Notes: a model not told the origin generated them from the sequence alone. Shown: positions 7,228 to 14,922, counted from the stretch's first letter. The stretch is DNA of 54,160 nucleotides from Sebaldella termitidis ATCC 33386 (GCF_000024405.1 NC_013518.1:1-54160); one strand, 5' to 3'. Made by a program: numbers and translations.

Positions 7228-8022
7228 TTACCACTCTCTTTCTGCTTCTTCTTCCAAAAATTCATCAGCTAAGTTTCTATAATCTATCGCAGCATTTGAC
7301 GAATTTTTGTAATTTATTATATCTAATCCATTATTCATAGCATTTACTATATTTTGATCATCTCTTATATTTGATTCTGTATAATTATACTGTGATTTAT
7401 TAGAAAAATAATTTTCAAAATCTTCTTTCGCTTCCTTATAGGCTTTTGTTCTTTCTTTTACACATACTAAGAAAATTTTTCTAATCTCTAATTTTTTATT
7501 TTTCTTTTTTGCTATATCGTATGTGTCTAAAAGATCAATAACACCTTTTAAATCGACATTTGAAGCTCTGGAAGGTGTAAAAATATAGTCCGTACAATTT
7601 AATATAGCTGAATTAAAATCATTAACAGTTCCCTCTGTATCAAAAATCACATAATCGTAATCCTCGAATAAATATAATAAATTTTCTATACAACTATATA
7701 TCGCTTGGTTATCCTTTTTTTCTAACACAAAATAACTATTTAAGTTTATAAGTTCTTCAGATGAAATAATAATATCCAATCCATTTTTTTTAGTTATATA
7801 ATTATCAAAATCAGTTACTATGACATCATTATATTGCTTTAGTATGAGTTTAACTAAATTATGTTCATTATTTATTTTTAAATGAACTTGAATTGAACTT
7901 CTAGGGTCACTGTCTATTAATAAAACTTTCTTCCCTCTTTTTACTAAAGCATATGCAAAAGTAATTGCTGAAACTGTCTTAGCAGCTCCCCCTTTTGGAT
8001 TAACAAAACTCAAAATTTTCAT
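7228..8022 (-). CDS. parA: ParA-family partition ATPase (first par locus)
   Basis: A 264-aa Walker-type ATPase. The deviant Walker A is at residues 9-16 (PKGGAAKT), followed by LLIDSDPRSS (about 35-44) and FDTEGTVNDF (about 128-137), the Walker A' and B regions. It lacks a long N-terminal HTH, so it is a short ParA (type Ib-like) and probably does not autoregulate alone. AAGGAGTGAT precedes the ATG. The order is 63-aa DNA-binding-like protein, parA, coiled-coil partner. It differs clearly from the second ParA at 14146-14922, so the plasmid has two partition systems. Confidence 0.92.
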   Translation of the reverse strand: MKILSFVNPKGGAAKTVSAITFAYALVKRGKKVLLIDSDPRSSIQVHLKINNEHNLVKLILKQYNDVIVTDFDNYITKKNGLDIIISSEELINLNSYFVLEKKDNQAIYSCIENLLYLFEDYDYVIFDTEGTVNDFNSAILNCTDYIFTPSRASNVDLKGVIDLLDTYDIAKKKNKKLEIRKIFLVCVKERTKAYKEAKEDFENYFSNKSQYNYTESNIRDDQNIVNAMNNGLDIINYKNSSNAAIDYRNLADEFLEEEAEREW

Positions 8023-8036
8023 AACATCACTCCTTG

Positions 8037-8228
8037 TTATTTGTCTTTTTTTATTTTTATTTCTTTCAATATAGGATTATATATAATTTCAATATTTCTG
8101 TTTTCTCCGCTTATTTCCATGTCTTCGATTATATCTAATGGAAATGACAAAGAATATTGCCCCCCACGTTTTGAGTTAGGCTGCCTATATTGTAATTTTC
8201 TTTTTTTTACTATTATTTTTTTTTCCAT
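8037..8228 (-). CDS. Small DNA-binding-like first gene of par operon (63 aa)
   Basis: A 63-aa basic protein starting MEKKIIVKKRKL with a short strand/helix body (QYSLSFPLDIIEDMEIS) and a C-terminal strand IEIIYNPILKEIKIKK. This pattern recalls AbrB/MazE-like swapped-hairpin DNA-binding proteins, though the match is weak. GGAGG precedes its ATG by four bases and parA follows after 14 bp. As the first gene of a par operon it is a reasonable candidate for the operon repressor. Its 5' leader is about 150 nt long and overlaps a possible antisense RNA. Confidence 0.6.
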   Translation of the reverse strand: MEKKIIVKKRKLQYRQPNSKRGGQYSLSFPLDIIEDMEISGENRNIEIIYNPILKEIKIKKDK

Positions 8229-8261
8229 TTATCCTCCTGTATTAAGTAAGGAAAATAAGAT

Positions 8262-8352
8262 TTGCTTTTATTCTCCTTAAAGCGTATAATAACAATAGCT
8301 GTAGTGTTTCATACACTTCAAGAAAGTATTACTTGTTAATGCTTTCTTTTTT
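8262..8352 (+). ncRNA. Candidate ~55-nt antisense RNA to the par operon leader
   Basis: TTGCTT, a 17-bp spacer and TATAAT (8262-8290) form a plus-strand promoter with no gene after it. A short hairpin (AGTGT-TTCAT-ACACT) and then a strong terminator (AGAAAGTATTA/TAATGCTTTCT plus TTTTTT, 8321-8352) follow. The RNA, about 8297-8352, would be complementary to the leader of the par operon. Confidence 0.45.
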
Positions 8353-8385
8353 TACCACCTCATTTTTCTTCTATATTATAGTAAC

Positions 8386-8414
8386 ATTTTATCATAGTAC
8401 ACGTACAAAGTCAA
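8386..8414 (-). promoter_or_regulatory. Promoter of the par operon
   Basis: On the minus strand TTGACT, a 17-bp spacer and TAAAAT with an upstream TG (extended -10). The spacer contains the symmetric word GTACGTGTAC, a possible operator. Confidence 0.7.
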
Positions 8415-8468
8415 CGATTTCTATTAATTTTATTGTCTTTACTTCAAGAAAAAACTTTTATTTTCTTG

Positions 8469-8487
8469 GTGTCGCAAGCTGCGACAC
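8469..8487. repeat. Palindrome GTGTCGCAAGCTGCGACAC, candidate parS site 2
   Basis: Same arms as 6572-6590; with flanking GG/CC it extends to 21 bp (8468-8488). It lies about 55 bp upstream of the par promoter, on the other side of the operon from site 1. Confidence 0.55.
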
Positions 8488-8557
8488 CAAAACTAAATTT
8501 TGTATTCAGTTTCTGAAAAGGTGCATAAGACTGCTGTCTACACACCCTTTTTATATA

Positions 8558-9448
8558 TTATTTCTTTGCAAATTTAAGTATATAATCGCTTGCTTTTTCA
8601 GCTTCTCTTATAACATTAAATAATATACTCGGTGTTTCTTTTAATAACTCTATATAATGTTTTATATATGCCTTATGATTTTCAAAATGATTCTTATTAT
8701 TACTTATTTCAATTCCTAATTCCAATTGTAAAAACATTGAAGAAATTTCAGCGATTAATTCCTCTTTGGCATACTTTTTGTCAAATTGCCTTTTAGGCAT
8801 TTCTCTGTTTAATCTGCTCTCATGCCCTGTACTATGTGCCATTTCATGAAATATTACAGCATAAAAATCGTCTTCAGTTTTAAAGTATTCCCGGTTTGGC
8901 ATAACAATTTTATCTTCATATCTCGAATAATAAGCATTATGAGTAAAAGCATAATTTATTTTCGCTTCTGAATTATTTATAAGTTTTTCGGCTAACTCAT
9001 TATTTCTAAAAATTTCATTAATTGATGTGTTTTCAGGTATATTTTCAATCTGTTCAGCATTAAATACATTAAAATATGATGCTATAGGACTATTTAATTC
9101 TTCTGTTATTTCTTTTTCTTTTCCGTTTTCATCTTTGACTTTTTTTGTTATATCCCATTTCCAAAATTCCAACCTTATGGATTTAGCACCTTTTTTTATT
9201 TTCCACTTTTTAGATTCAGCCTGCTTGTATGTTAACCAACGATTATCTTTAAAGCCCATTCTTTCAGCTGCCATATATAGCTTTATTAAATTAATTCCTC
9301 TATAAGATACACCATTAGTCGGATTTATCGGCTTGGCAGTTAACCACCCTTTCTGCCAAAAAGTTTTTTCTCCATTTTCTAAATCTTTAATAATTGTATC
9401 AACTAACTCTTTTCTTTCTTCAAAAACTCTTTCTCTAGCTTTTCCCAT
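8558..9448 (-). CDS. ardC: ArdC-type antirestriction protein
   Basis: A 296-aa protein with both ArdC domains. The N-terminal ssDNA-binding domain (residues 1-135) has the family signatures FWQKGW, YRGINLIKL, WLTYKQA, KGAKS and YFNVFNAEQ. The C-terminal zincin-like metallopeptidase domain has HEMAHSTGH at 201-209 and EELIAEISSMF at about 231-241, giving the HExxH pair and the following acidic ligand. ArdC proteins protect incoming plasmid DNA from restriction. I chose the ATG at 9448 because GGGAGTGGT precedes it, exactly as in the LPD25 gene. It lies directly after repeat copy 2, which suggests shared control with the LPD25 gene. Confidence 0.93.
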   Translation of the reverse strand: MGKARERVFEERKELVDTIIKDLENGEKTFWQKGWLTAKPINPTNGVSYRGINLIKLYMAAERMGFKDNRWLTYKQAESKKWKIKKGAKSIRLEFWKWDITKKVKDENGKEKEITEELNSPIASYFNVFNAEQIENIPENTSINEIFRNNELAEKLINNSEAKINYAFTHNAYYSRYEDKIVMPNREYFKTEDDFYAVIFHEMAHSTGHESRLNREMPKRQFDKKYAKEELIAEISSMFLQLELGIEISNNKNHFENHKAYIKHYIELLKETPSILFNVIREAEKASDYILKFAKK

Positions 9449-9863
9449 TTTGACCACTCCCATAAAATAGTTTTTAAAACAAAACTAAATCTATAAGGAC
9501 ACATAAGAGACAATTACACATTAACTCGCATTACCAGTAGAAGCCATTTCATGCATACAATTGTTCAGAGTTCCTACACAATTTTTTTTGTTTTTTTTCA
9601 TAAACGAATTTTTGCATACAAGATTTTCAAGGTTTTGCGTAGCAAACACGGAGTGCTTGACCTTGAAAACTTGAATCCCGCTGGGATTTCGCAGTATGCT
9701 ATAATTTGAGTTGAAAAAAAAGAAAAAAGATTTATAAAAAAAAGAGAAGCGGTTTAGCTTCTCTTATCATTCCCGGAATAATAAAATTGTTTTTATCTGC
9801 TTGCATTGCCCTATTTGTTGCAGTGCAATAAATTTACAGCATAAATTTTGTGATAAAAATTCT
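9446..9863. repeat. ~418-bp direct repeat, copy 2 (upstream of ardC)
   Basis: Homologue of 5270-5686 in the same orientation, with the 154-bp exact core at 9579-9732, micro-ORF at 9521-9556 and a perfect minus-strand terminator at 9743-9764 that would end the RelE-type operon. Recombination between the copies would excise the 4.2-kb block with the GIY-YIG gene, one par locus and ardC. Confidence 0.9.
9521..9556 (-). CDS. Conserved micro-ORF ending in MASTGNA-S
   Basis: Counterpart of 5343-5378, reading MHEMASTGNAS, between the structured core and ardC. AGGAA lies about 15 bases upstream. Possible leader peptide; weakly supported as a translated gene. Confidence 0.25.
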   Translation of the reverse strand: MHEMASTGNAS

Positions 9864-9907
9864 TAAACGATTTAAAATAAACTTATTATATTCAAGATTG
9901 TATATAA

Positions 9908-10183
9908 TTATAAATCTTTATAAATTTCACCCCGACTCCCAATATTAATAACTAAAATTATTAATTGGTCATCTCTCTTAGAAAATAAAGCCCTAAATTT
10001 CCCAATTCTAAGTCTAAAAATATTTTCTTTTGTTTTCAAATTTTTTATATCATAATATTTAATATTTTCCAAATCTTGAGAAATTTCATCAAAAGCTTTA
10101 AAAAATTTCAATCCATCTTTTTTATTTTTCTCAATAAATTTTTTTGACTTTTTACTATAAATTACCTTTAATAATTTGCTCAA
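9908..10183 (-). CDS. RelE/ParE-family toxin, module 1
   Basis: A 91-aa toxin of the RelE/ParE superfamily, likely an mRNA interferase or gyrase poison. Signatures are KVIYSKKSKKFIEK at the N terminus, IFRLRIGKFRALF in the middle with the conserved arginines, and LVINIGSRGEIYK near the end with the usual Arg and Tyr. I propose TTG (10181-10183) as the start: GAGGGGAG precedes it and module 3 has the same TTG in the same context; the alternative is ATG at 10204. It overlaps the antitoxin by 29 bases, so the two are translationally coupled. Confidence 0.85.
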   Translation of the reverse strand: MSKLLKVIYSKKSKKFIEKNKKDGLKFFKAFDEISQDLENIKYYDIKNLKTKENIFRLRIGKFRALFSKRDDQLIILVINIGSRGEIYKDL

Positions 10184-10436
10184 TAGTAAGTTCGCTCCCC
10201 TCATTAGGGTCTAAATCAGGTTCATCAATCCAACTTAATAGTTCTTTTTCTTCTTCATCAGAAACATATCCACAATTTTTTTTAATGTATTCCACAAGAC
10301 TAATATCTTCATATTGATTAATATATATATTCATTGCTTTTCTTATAACCTCTGAAAAAGAAATTTTTTCTCTATGAGCTATATTATTCAATTTTTCATA
10401 TTCCGCTTCGTCTATTGTTATTGATTTTCTAATCAC
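10155..10436 (-). CDS. RHH antitoxin, module 1
   Basis: A 93-aa ribbon-helix-helix antitoxin that should neutralise the downstream RelE-type toxin and repress its own promoter. The N-terminal 45 residues fit the RHH pattern (RKSITIDEAEYEKLNNIA, then SFSEVIRKAMNIY); the acidic C-terminal part (SDEEEKELLSWIDEPDLDP) is the likely toxin-binding tail. GTG at 10436 is the better start because AAGGAG is nine bases upstream; a TTG three codons earlier would overlap the site. Closely related to the module 3 antitoxin, including the ending II-GNL. Confidence 0.85.
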   Translation of the reverse strand: MIRKSITIDEAEYEKLNNIAHREKISFSEVIRKAMNIYINQYEDISLVEYIKKNCGYVSDEEEKELLSWIDEPDLDPNEGSELTIEQIIKGNL

Positions 10437-10475
10437 ATAAATCAACTCCTTTTTATATTATAGTAATATAGTATT

Positions 10476-10504
10476 ATTATAGCATAATAATACCTAAATA
10501 TCAA
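10476..10504 (-). promoter_or_regulatory. Promoter of RelE module 1
   Basis: TTGATA, a 17-bp spacer and TGCTATAAT (extended -10) on the minus strand. The region to the start codon is full of TA-rich symmetric words such as TATAGTAATATAG, likely antitoxin operators. Confidence 0.65.
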
Positions 10505-10669
10505 ATACTAGAAACATAATTCTTGTCAGGAATGTGAAAATAACTAGTTTTCTTTCTTTTAAGATGCTTTATATTAGTGGCCTAATACTTGGTTGTCACT
10601 AGTAAAAAAACTCTCTTAATCGTAAATTTGAACCTCGAAAGATTGTATAAATTATTCATTATAAAATAA

Positions 10670-10701
10670 AAAATTCTCCTGATAGATTACCGGAGAAAAT
10701 T
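10670..10701 (-). terminator. Terminator of the frameshifted gene
   Basis: TTCTCC and GGAGAA pair across a 12-base loop and TTTTTT follows on the minus strand. Confidence 0.7.
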
Positions 10702-10710
10702 AAAAAAAAA

Positions 10711-11063
10711 TTACTTATTCAAAATTTCTAATATATCTTTCTTATCAATATAAATTAAATCAGATTCTTTTATTCCAAAGTTATATAAAACATTCTATTA
10801 TAAAATCCTAGAATAGGTTCAATAATAAAATAAACCTTTGAAAATTTAGTTATTCCCAATTCTTGAATATTCTTATCAATACCTTTATAATAACCAAAAG
10901 AACCTCTAACTGTTGAATTTAAATCTAAATTATCAATTGGAGAGTTAAGAAATAAACTACAAGTACCTGTTAACTCTTTATAACAAGTGTAAGAATCTCC
11001 TTTTAATCTCCAATCAATTCTAAAATCCTCTTTTAAAGGATCAAATAATACAAGTATATTCAT
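10711..11063 (-). pseudogene. Hypothetical protein with a C-terminal frameshift
   Basis: The open frame 10770-11063 (97 aa, MNILVLFDPLKEDF at its start) stops abruptly after FYNRMFYITLE. In another frame the DNA continues without a gap as NVLYNFGIKESDLIYIDKKD and on to a stop at 10711-10713, just before a terminator. A single indel near 10796 would restore a protein of about 116 aa. Either the gene is a recent pseudogene or the sequence has an error. The ATG overlaps the stop of a small upstream frame in an ATGA arrangement. No family recognised. Confidence 0.6.
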
Positions 11064-11200
11064 AACACACCTTTCTTCATATCAAAAACTGCTAATTTTA
11101 CCGGGATAATTTTCAGATAAAACCCGCTATTAATACTTGTACAAGACACCATTTCAGTAGCCTTTTTTTTCTTAATTTCTCCAAAATCCTTTAAATTCAT
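11060..11200 (-). CDS. Small ORF coupled to the next gene (46 aa)
   Basis: The frame begins MNLKDFGEIKKKKATEM and contains the peptide SCTSINSG, which also appears in two other repeat copies on the plasmid (near 11.75 and 19.58 kb). Its TGA stop overlaps the ATG of the frameshifted gene (ATGA), a coupling that argues it is translated. There is no good ribosome binding site before the ATG, and it may be the remnant of a longer gene. Confidence 0.35.
   Translation of the reverse strand: MNLKDFGEIKKKKATEMVSCTSINSGFYLKIIPVKLAVFDMKKGVL
11101..11167. repeat. Repeat with CCCGCTATTAATACTTGTAC, copy 1
   Basis: About 67 bp, nearly identical to 11729-11797, with a shorter version at 19576-19600. The centre holds the palindrome CTTGTACAAG. 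On the minus strand all three copies encode SCTSINSG in an open frame. Confidence 0.75.
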
Positions 11201-11452
11201 TGCTTTTGAAGCTTATTTTTTTGTTCTCCTATTTTACTTTTTACCGAATATTTTTTTTTATTTGAAACTGGCAATTTTTCTTTTATTTACTTATGTTGAC
11301 AGTCTCTATTTTTCAATAAAATCTTCAACTTTGGTGGTAAATTTTCAAAAAAACGCACCTACCCCAATAATAAAAAAATACGTTCAAAGTACTTTTAATA
11401 CCAACGCATTTTTTTCAGTTTGCCCCTGATCGCTCCTATGAGGGAACTCCCC

Positions 11453-11692
11453 CTATTTATTTAAAATCTCTAATAATAATTTTTCTATTTTATCAATTTT
11501 AAAATGTAAATATTCAAACTGTTTCTCAAACTCTTGGTTTTTATTGTGGGATTCTAACATACTTTCAACTAAGATTCTTTTTAAAAGATCGTGATTTTCA
11601 ATTATTTTTTCTGTATCATTTTCTATATTGGAAACACTTTCTCTATGTTTATGTTCATAATATTCATCTATAATATCACCAATAATACCCAT
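11453..11692 (-). CDS. Small coiled-coil protein, paralogue of 18909-19151 (79 aa)
   Basis: Function unknown. The C-terminal 45 residues (KRILVESMLES, then heptad-like KIDKIEKLLLEILNK) match the plus-strand protein at 18909-19151, which has KKILIENMLDS and KISGMEKLLLEILESKK. The N-terminal parts differ. GGAGG lies four bases before the ATG. The shared tail suggests an oligomerisation or partner-binding helix; one copy lies near each replication gene, so a role in plasmid maintenance is possible. Confidence 0.65.
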   Translation of the reverse strand: MGIIGDIIDEYYEHKHRESVSNIENDTEKIIENHDLLKRILVESMLESHNKNQEFEKQFEYLHFKIDKIEKLLLEILNK

Positions 11693-11728
11693 AATTCCTC
11701 CATATTTTTAATTCATTTCTTTATAATT

Positions 11729-11797
11729 ACCGGGATAATTTTCAGATAAAACCCGCTATTAATACTTGTACAAGACACCGTCTCAGTACCCTTTTTT
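11729..11797. repeat. Repeat with CCCGCTATTAATACTTGTAC, copy 2
   Basis: Matches copy 1 apart from a few changes (GTCTCAGTACC for ATTTCAGTAGC). It lies between the 79-aa gene and the membrane-protein gene. Confidence 0.75.
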
Positions 11798-11911
11798 CAT
11801 TTCCAACCCATTTGAACCTCAATATTAACAGTGATTAATCCATGTTTTTAAGTGTATCAATCCACTTTCATTTTCTTTTTTCTTCAGACAGCTTTTTTAT
11901 AATCCACATAA

Positions 11912-12685
11912 TTATGGTGCTACCCCTTTAACAGTGATAATTAAGAGATCATCGTCTTCATTATAGTATAAGTAATACTTATAATTTTCATAAATATAAT
12001 TTCTTGTAATTATATTTGTTGTCATTTTAAACATAATATTAAGCCCTGTTACTAAATTATCTACATCATTAAAATTAACATTTGGTTTTGTCATTCCTAA
12101 AAATAAGCAAATATGATTTCTGAAATCATCAATTTGTTTTTTTGTTTCAGGATATTTAAAAGTCATTTGTAGAAGTAATACTTTTTCAGTTTTTAACTCA
12201 TATGTTATGTAATAACATGTTTTTTTAGCCACACAAAATTCTTCTCTTCCAGTACCAGATTTTTTGTATAATCTTGAAGTTGTTATTGTAGAATCATTTA
12301 TCTTATAACGTTTTAAAAAAGTTTCTAAATTATTTTTTACAGTTGTTAAAGTGATATCTACCTTTCGGCTATTTTCAATTTTTTCGGCTTGACTTTTTTT
12401 TAATTTATCTATTACCTGATCTTCTATTTTGTTTTTTTTATAAGTATAAGTTGTCTTTTTTGTTGTATTTCTCCCTACACATGATTTCATCATGCCAGTT
12501 ATAATCAGTGAGATATATAAGAAAGAAAGACATTTTACACATATTTCAAACAATCTATCTACTATATTATTAATTTGTTTGTATTTATGAATCTGTTTTT
12601 TTAATATTAAAGATATTATAAATAGTATTGTTATAAATATAATAATAAAAAATATTATTTTTAGTAAAATTAGAAATATATTCAT
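11912..12685 (-). CDS. Membrane-anchored hypothetical protein (257 aa)
   Basis: No family recognised. A long hydrophobic helix at residues about 3-30 and a second at about 48-66 anchor the protein. A Lys-rich linker (about 75-105) leads to a soluble domain (about 108-257) of alternating strands and helices ending NEDDDLLIITVKG. AAGGAG lies about 13 bases before the ATG. It follows the secreted protein gene at 12720 after 34 bp and probably belongs to the same transcript as parAB upstream. Confidence 0.65.
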   Translation of the reverse strand: MNIFLILLKIIFFIIIFITILFIISLILKKQIHKYKQINNIVDRLFEICVKCLSFLYISLIITGMMKSCVGRNTTKKTTYTYKKNKIEDQVIDKLKKSQAEKIENSRKVDITLTTVKNNLETFLKRYKINDSTITTSRLYKKSGTGREEFCVAKKTCYYITYELKTEKVLLLQMTFKYPETKKQIDDFRNHICLFLGMTKPNVNFNDVDNLVTGLNIMFKMTTNIITRNYIYENYKYYLYYNEDDDLLIITVKGVAP

Positions 12686-12719
12686 ACTAATAATATCTCC
12701 TTATTTTATAGACTTAATT

Positions 12720-13211
12720 TTAATCATTATTAGTAAAATTAATAAATAAAACTTTTTCTTTTGGGTTATCTAAAAATAAGTTTTGATTTTTAGCAGCCAT
12801 ACTTTCAATTCCTTTAATAAAAGTATACTTTAGTTTCACTTCATTAATCTTATGATTTTTAAAAAGAAATAATTTATACTCTGCTTTACTTTCACTTTCA
12901 ATAATAAGCTCTTGTAAGCTCTTCTCGATACCTTGTTTTTTATTCAATATATTTTGCACCATTATGTCAGTTACAACCGATGTCCTATAATACATATCAT
13001 AATTAGTTCTTATTTCATCAATGTTAATATAAAAAATAAGCTTATTCTCTTCTCCTGGTATAATAATAATAGACGAACTATCATCAATATTTTTTCCAGA
13101 ATAGAAATTAAAAGCTTTAAATTTATTAATATCATCATATTTAGGCATATATGGTCCGGCCAAAATTATGATATTCATAATGATAAAAAGTAAAAAAATT
13201 GTTTTTTTCAT
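12720..13211 (-). CDS. Predicted secreted protein (163 aa)
   Basis: The N terminus MKKTIFLLFIIMNIIILAG is a typical signal peptide; the mature part has no Cys lipobox and would be periplasmic. It contains two beta-rich stretches (SSIIIIPGEENKLIFYINID and VLFINFTN) around a helical middle. GGGAGTTGA precedes the ATG. Together with the membrane protein downstream it may form an envelope pair. Function unknown. Confidence 0.65.
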   Translation of the reverse strand: MKKTIFLLFIIMNIIILAGPYMPKYDDINKFKAFNFYSGKNIDDSSSIIIIPGEENKLIFYINIDEIRTNYDMYYRTSVVTDIMVQNILNKKQGIEKSLQELIIESESKAEYKLFLFKNHKINEVKLKYTFIKGIESMAAKNQNLFLDNPKEKVLFINFTNND

Positions 13212-13259
13212 ACGTCAACTCCCATAGATTGTTTAATGATATTTATTTAAAACCAGATC

Positions 13260-14153
13260 TTATATAAACTTATTTATAAACTCTTTTATTTTTTCAATAT
13301 CTTCATCACTTAAAAGGTTTGCTATTTCAATAATTGTAGATTTCTTTTTAGTTTTTATAGAAATTTTTTCAGAACGCCCGGCGGGCGTTTTGATAATTTT
13401 TTCAATTTCTCCAACTTCTAAAGGTAAAACTTCATTTATAATTTTAGAAGAATTAGAAAAATTCTTCTTTTTCAACAAGCTATAAATTGTATCAGCCTTC
13501 CGTATATTGATTTTGTCCATAACTTCTAAAAGTTCTTCTGGATATTTTTCAACTCTAAGATATCTATTGACAGAACGCTTAGAAATTCCATAATCCTCTG
13601 CAATATCTTCGATTTTTTTATTTTTATGTCTGCTTTCTTTCCATATTTTTAAAGATAGTTCTAAAGTTGTTAAATCTTCCCGTAATGTATTTTCATGTAA
13701 AGATATAGTGTCTAGCAATTCATATGGAGCATTCCTAGGGATAATAACTAAATTATTACCGCCAACAATATTATAGTCTTCAATGTTTTCAAAACCCCAA
13801 AAAATAGCTGTACTTCTTCTAAAACCACTTAAAATCTTGTAGCCTTCTACTTTTTCAATTAAGTATATAGGATTTATTAGACCTATAGTGCCTATAGATT
13901 TTGATAATTCATGAAGTTTTTCATCTTTTAATAAATCATCAAAAAGAATTTCTCTGTTAATAAACTCTCTGTCAGAAAAATCAATCTTTGATAATATTTC
14001 TTTATCAATTTTAGTTAATTTAGCACCCTCAAGTTTCATTATTTCCTGTTTGATGAGATCATCATTATCTAATTTTTTCATTAAATCTTTTGCTTTACCG
14101 CTATTGATATTATCAAGAGGATTTCTATTACTAAATATACTTTTCTTAGCCAT
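13260..14153 (-). CDS. parB: ParB-family partition protein (second par locus)
   Basis: A 297-aa ParB/Spo0J-type protein. The N-terminal ParB/Srx-like domain (about 60-155) has the box GLINPIYLI, SGFRRSTAI (the GERRxxA-like motif) and HENTLREDLTTLE. The central HTH (about 175-200) reads EDIAEDYGISKRSVNRYLR. The C-terminal part is basic and presumably dimerises. It overlaps the upstream parA by eight bases. Its coding sequence contains an unusual GC-rich hairpin at 13373-13389 that might double as a binding site. Expected role: binding parS sites and activating the neighbouring ParA. Confidence 0.92.
   Translation of the reverse strand: MAKKSIFSNRNPLDNINSGKAKDLMKKLDNDDLIKQEIMKLEGAKLTKIDKEILSKIDFSDREFINREILFDDLLKDEKLHELSKSIGTIGLINPIYLIEKVEGYKILSGFRRSTAIFWGFENIEDYNIVGGNNLVIIPRNAPYELLDTISLHENTLREDLTTLELSLKIWKESRHKNKKIEDIAEDYGISKRSVNRYLRVEKYPEELLEVMDKINIRKADTIYSLLKKKNFSNSSKIINEVLPLEVGEIEKIIKTPAGRSEKISIKTKKKSTIIEIANLLSDEDIEKIKEFINKFI
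13373..13389. repeat. GC-rich hairpin AACGCCC-GGC-GGGCGTT inside parB
   Basis: Seven perfect pairs, nearly all G/C, in DNA that is otherwise strongly AT-rich. It encodes part of KTPAGRSEK in ParB. It is a candidate parS or other protein-binding site. Confidence 0.45.
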
Positions 14154-14922
14154 TTGTATTTAACCCCTCTCTTTCTAAAATTTCAAGAGCTAAAAATTCA
14201 TAATCTTTTGCCCCATTACTGTGCGGAGCGAAAGTGAAAATATCCTGTGCCAATGCAGGGGCTTTACCTAAATCAACGTTCTGTCTAATTTTACTTTTCA
14301 TTAGAGAGCTGCCAAAGTAATTTTCTAACTCATTTTGTGTATCTGAGGATAAATTCGATCTTATATCATATTGTGTGAGTATTATTCCGTTAATTTTCAG
14401 ACTACTATTAAGTTCATCTTTTAATTGTTCAATTGTGTCAATTAACATTCCTGCACCACGAAGTTCAAAATACCCAGCTCTAAGAGGAATATAAATACTG
14501 TCTGCAGCTGCAAGAGCATTAAAAGTTAAAACAGATAAAGATGGTGAAGTATCTATCAGACAGATATCAAAATCATCTTCTACATCTTTTAAAGATTTTT
14601 TCAAAAGTGTTTCTCTGCTCACCTGACTAGCAAGATTTAAATTAGCTGCTTCACTTTCTAAGTTTGAAGGTAATAAATAGAAATGATCATATTGAGGAAG
14701 TTTTATAAGAAAGTCCTTAGATTTTCTATTAACTAAAACATCATAAATTGTATTATCCAGAGTGACAGGATTTATTCCTAAAGAATCAGTTAGATTTCCC
14801 TGTGGATCCATGTCAACTACTAAGACTTTAAAACCATTTTTTGCATAGTATGAAGCTAGATTATAAACTGTAGTTGTCTTTGCAACTCCTCCTTTATTAT
14901 TTGCTATTGCAATTTTTCTCAT
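14146..14922 (-). CDS. parA: ParA-family partition ATPase (second par locus)
   Basis: A 258-aa ParA/Soj-type ATPase: Walker A NNKGGVAKTT at residues 8-17, LVVDMDPQGNLT (about 34-45), and Walker B-like FDICLIDTSPSLS (about 115-127). It ends within the start of parB (eight-base overlap), a standard parAB arrangement, and begins ten bases downstream of the rep gene, so rep-parA-parB form one operon. A signature closer to chromosomal Soj than the first ParA, with TT after KGGVAK. It should move plasmid copies apart on the nucleoid. Confidence 0.95.
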   Translation of the reverse strand: MRKIAIANNKGGVAKTTTVYNLASYYAKNGFKVLVVDMDPQGNLTDSLGINPVTLDNTIYDVLVNRKSKDFLIKLPQYDHFYLLPSNLESEAANLNLASQVSRETLLKKSLKDVEDDFDICLIDTSPSLSVLTFNALAAADSIYIPLRAGYFELRGAGMLIDTIEQLKDELNSSLKINGIILTQYDIRSNLSSDTQNELENYFGSSLMKSKIRQNVDLGKAPALAQDIFTFAPHSNGAKDYEFLALEILEREGLNTNG

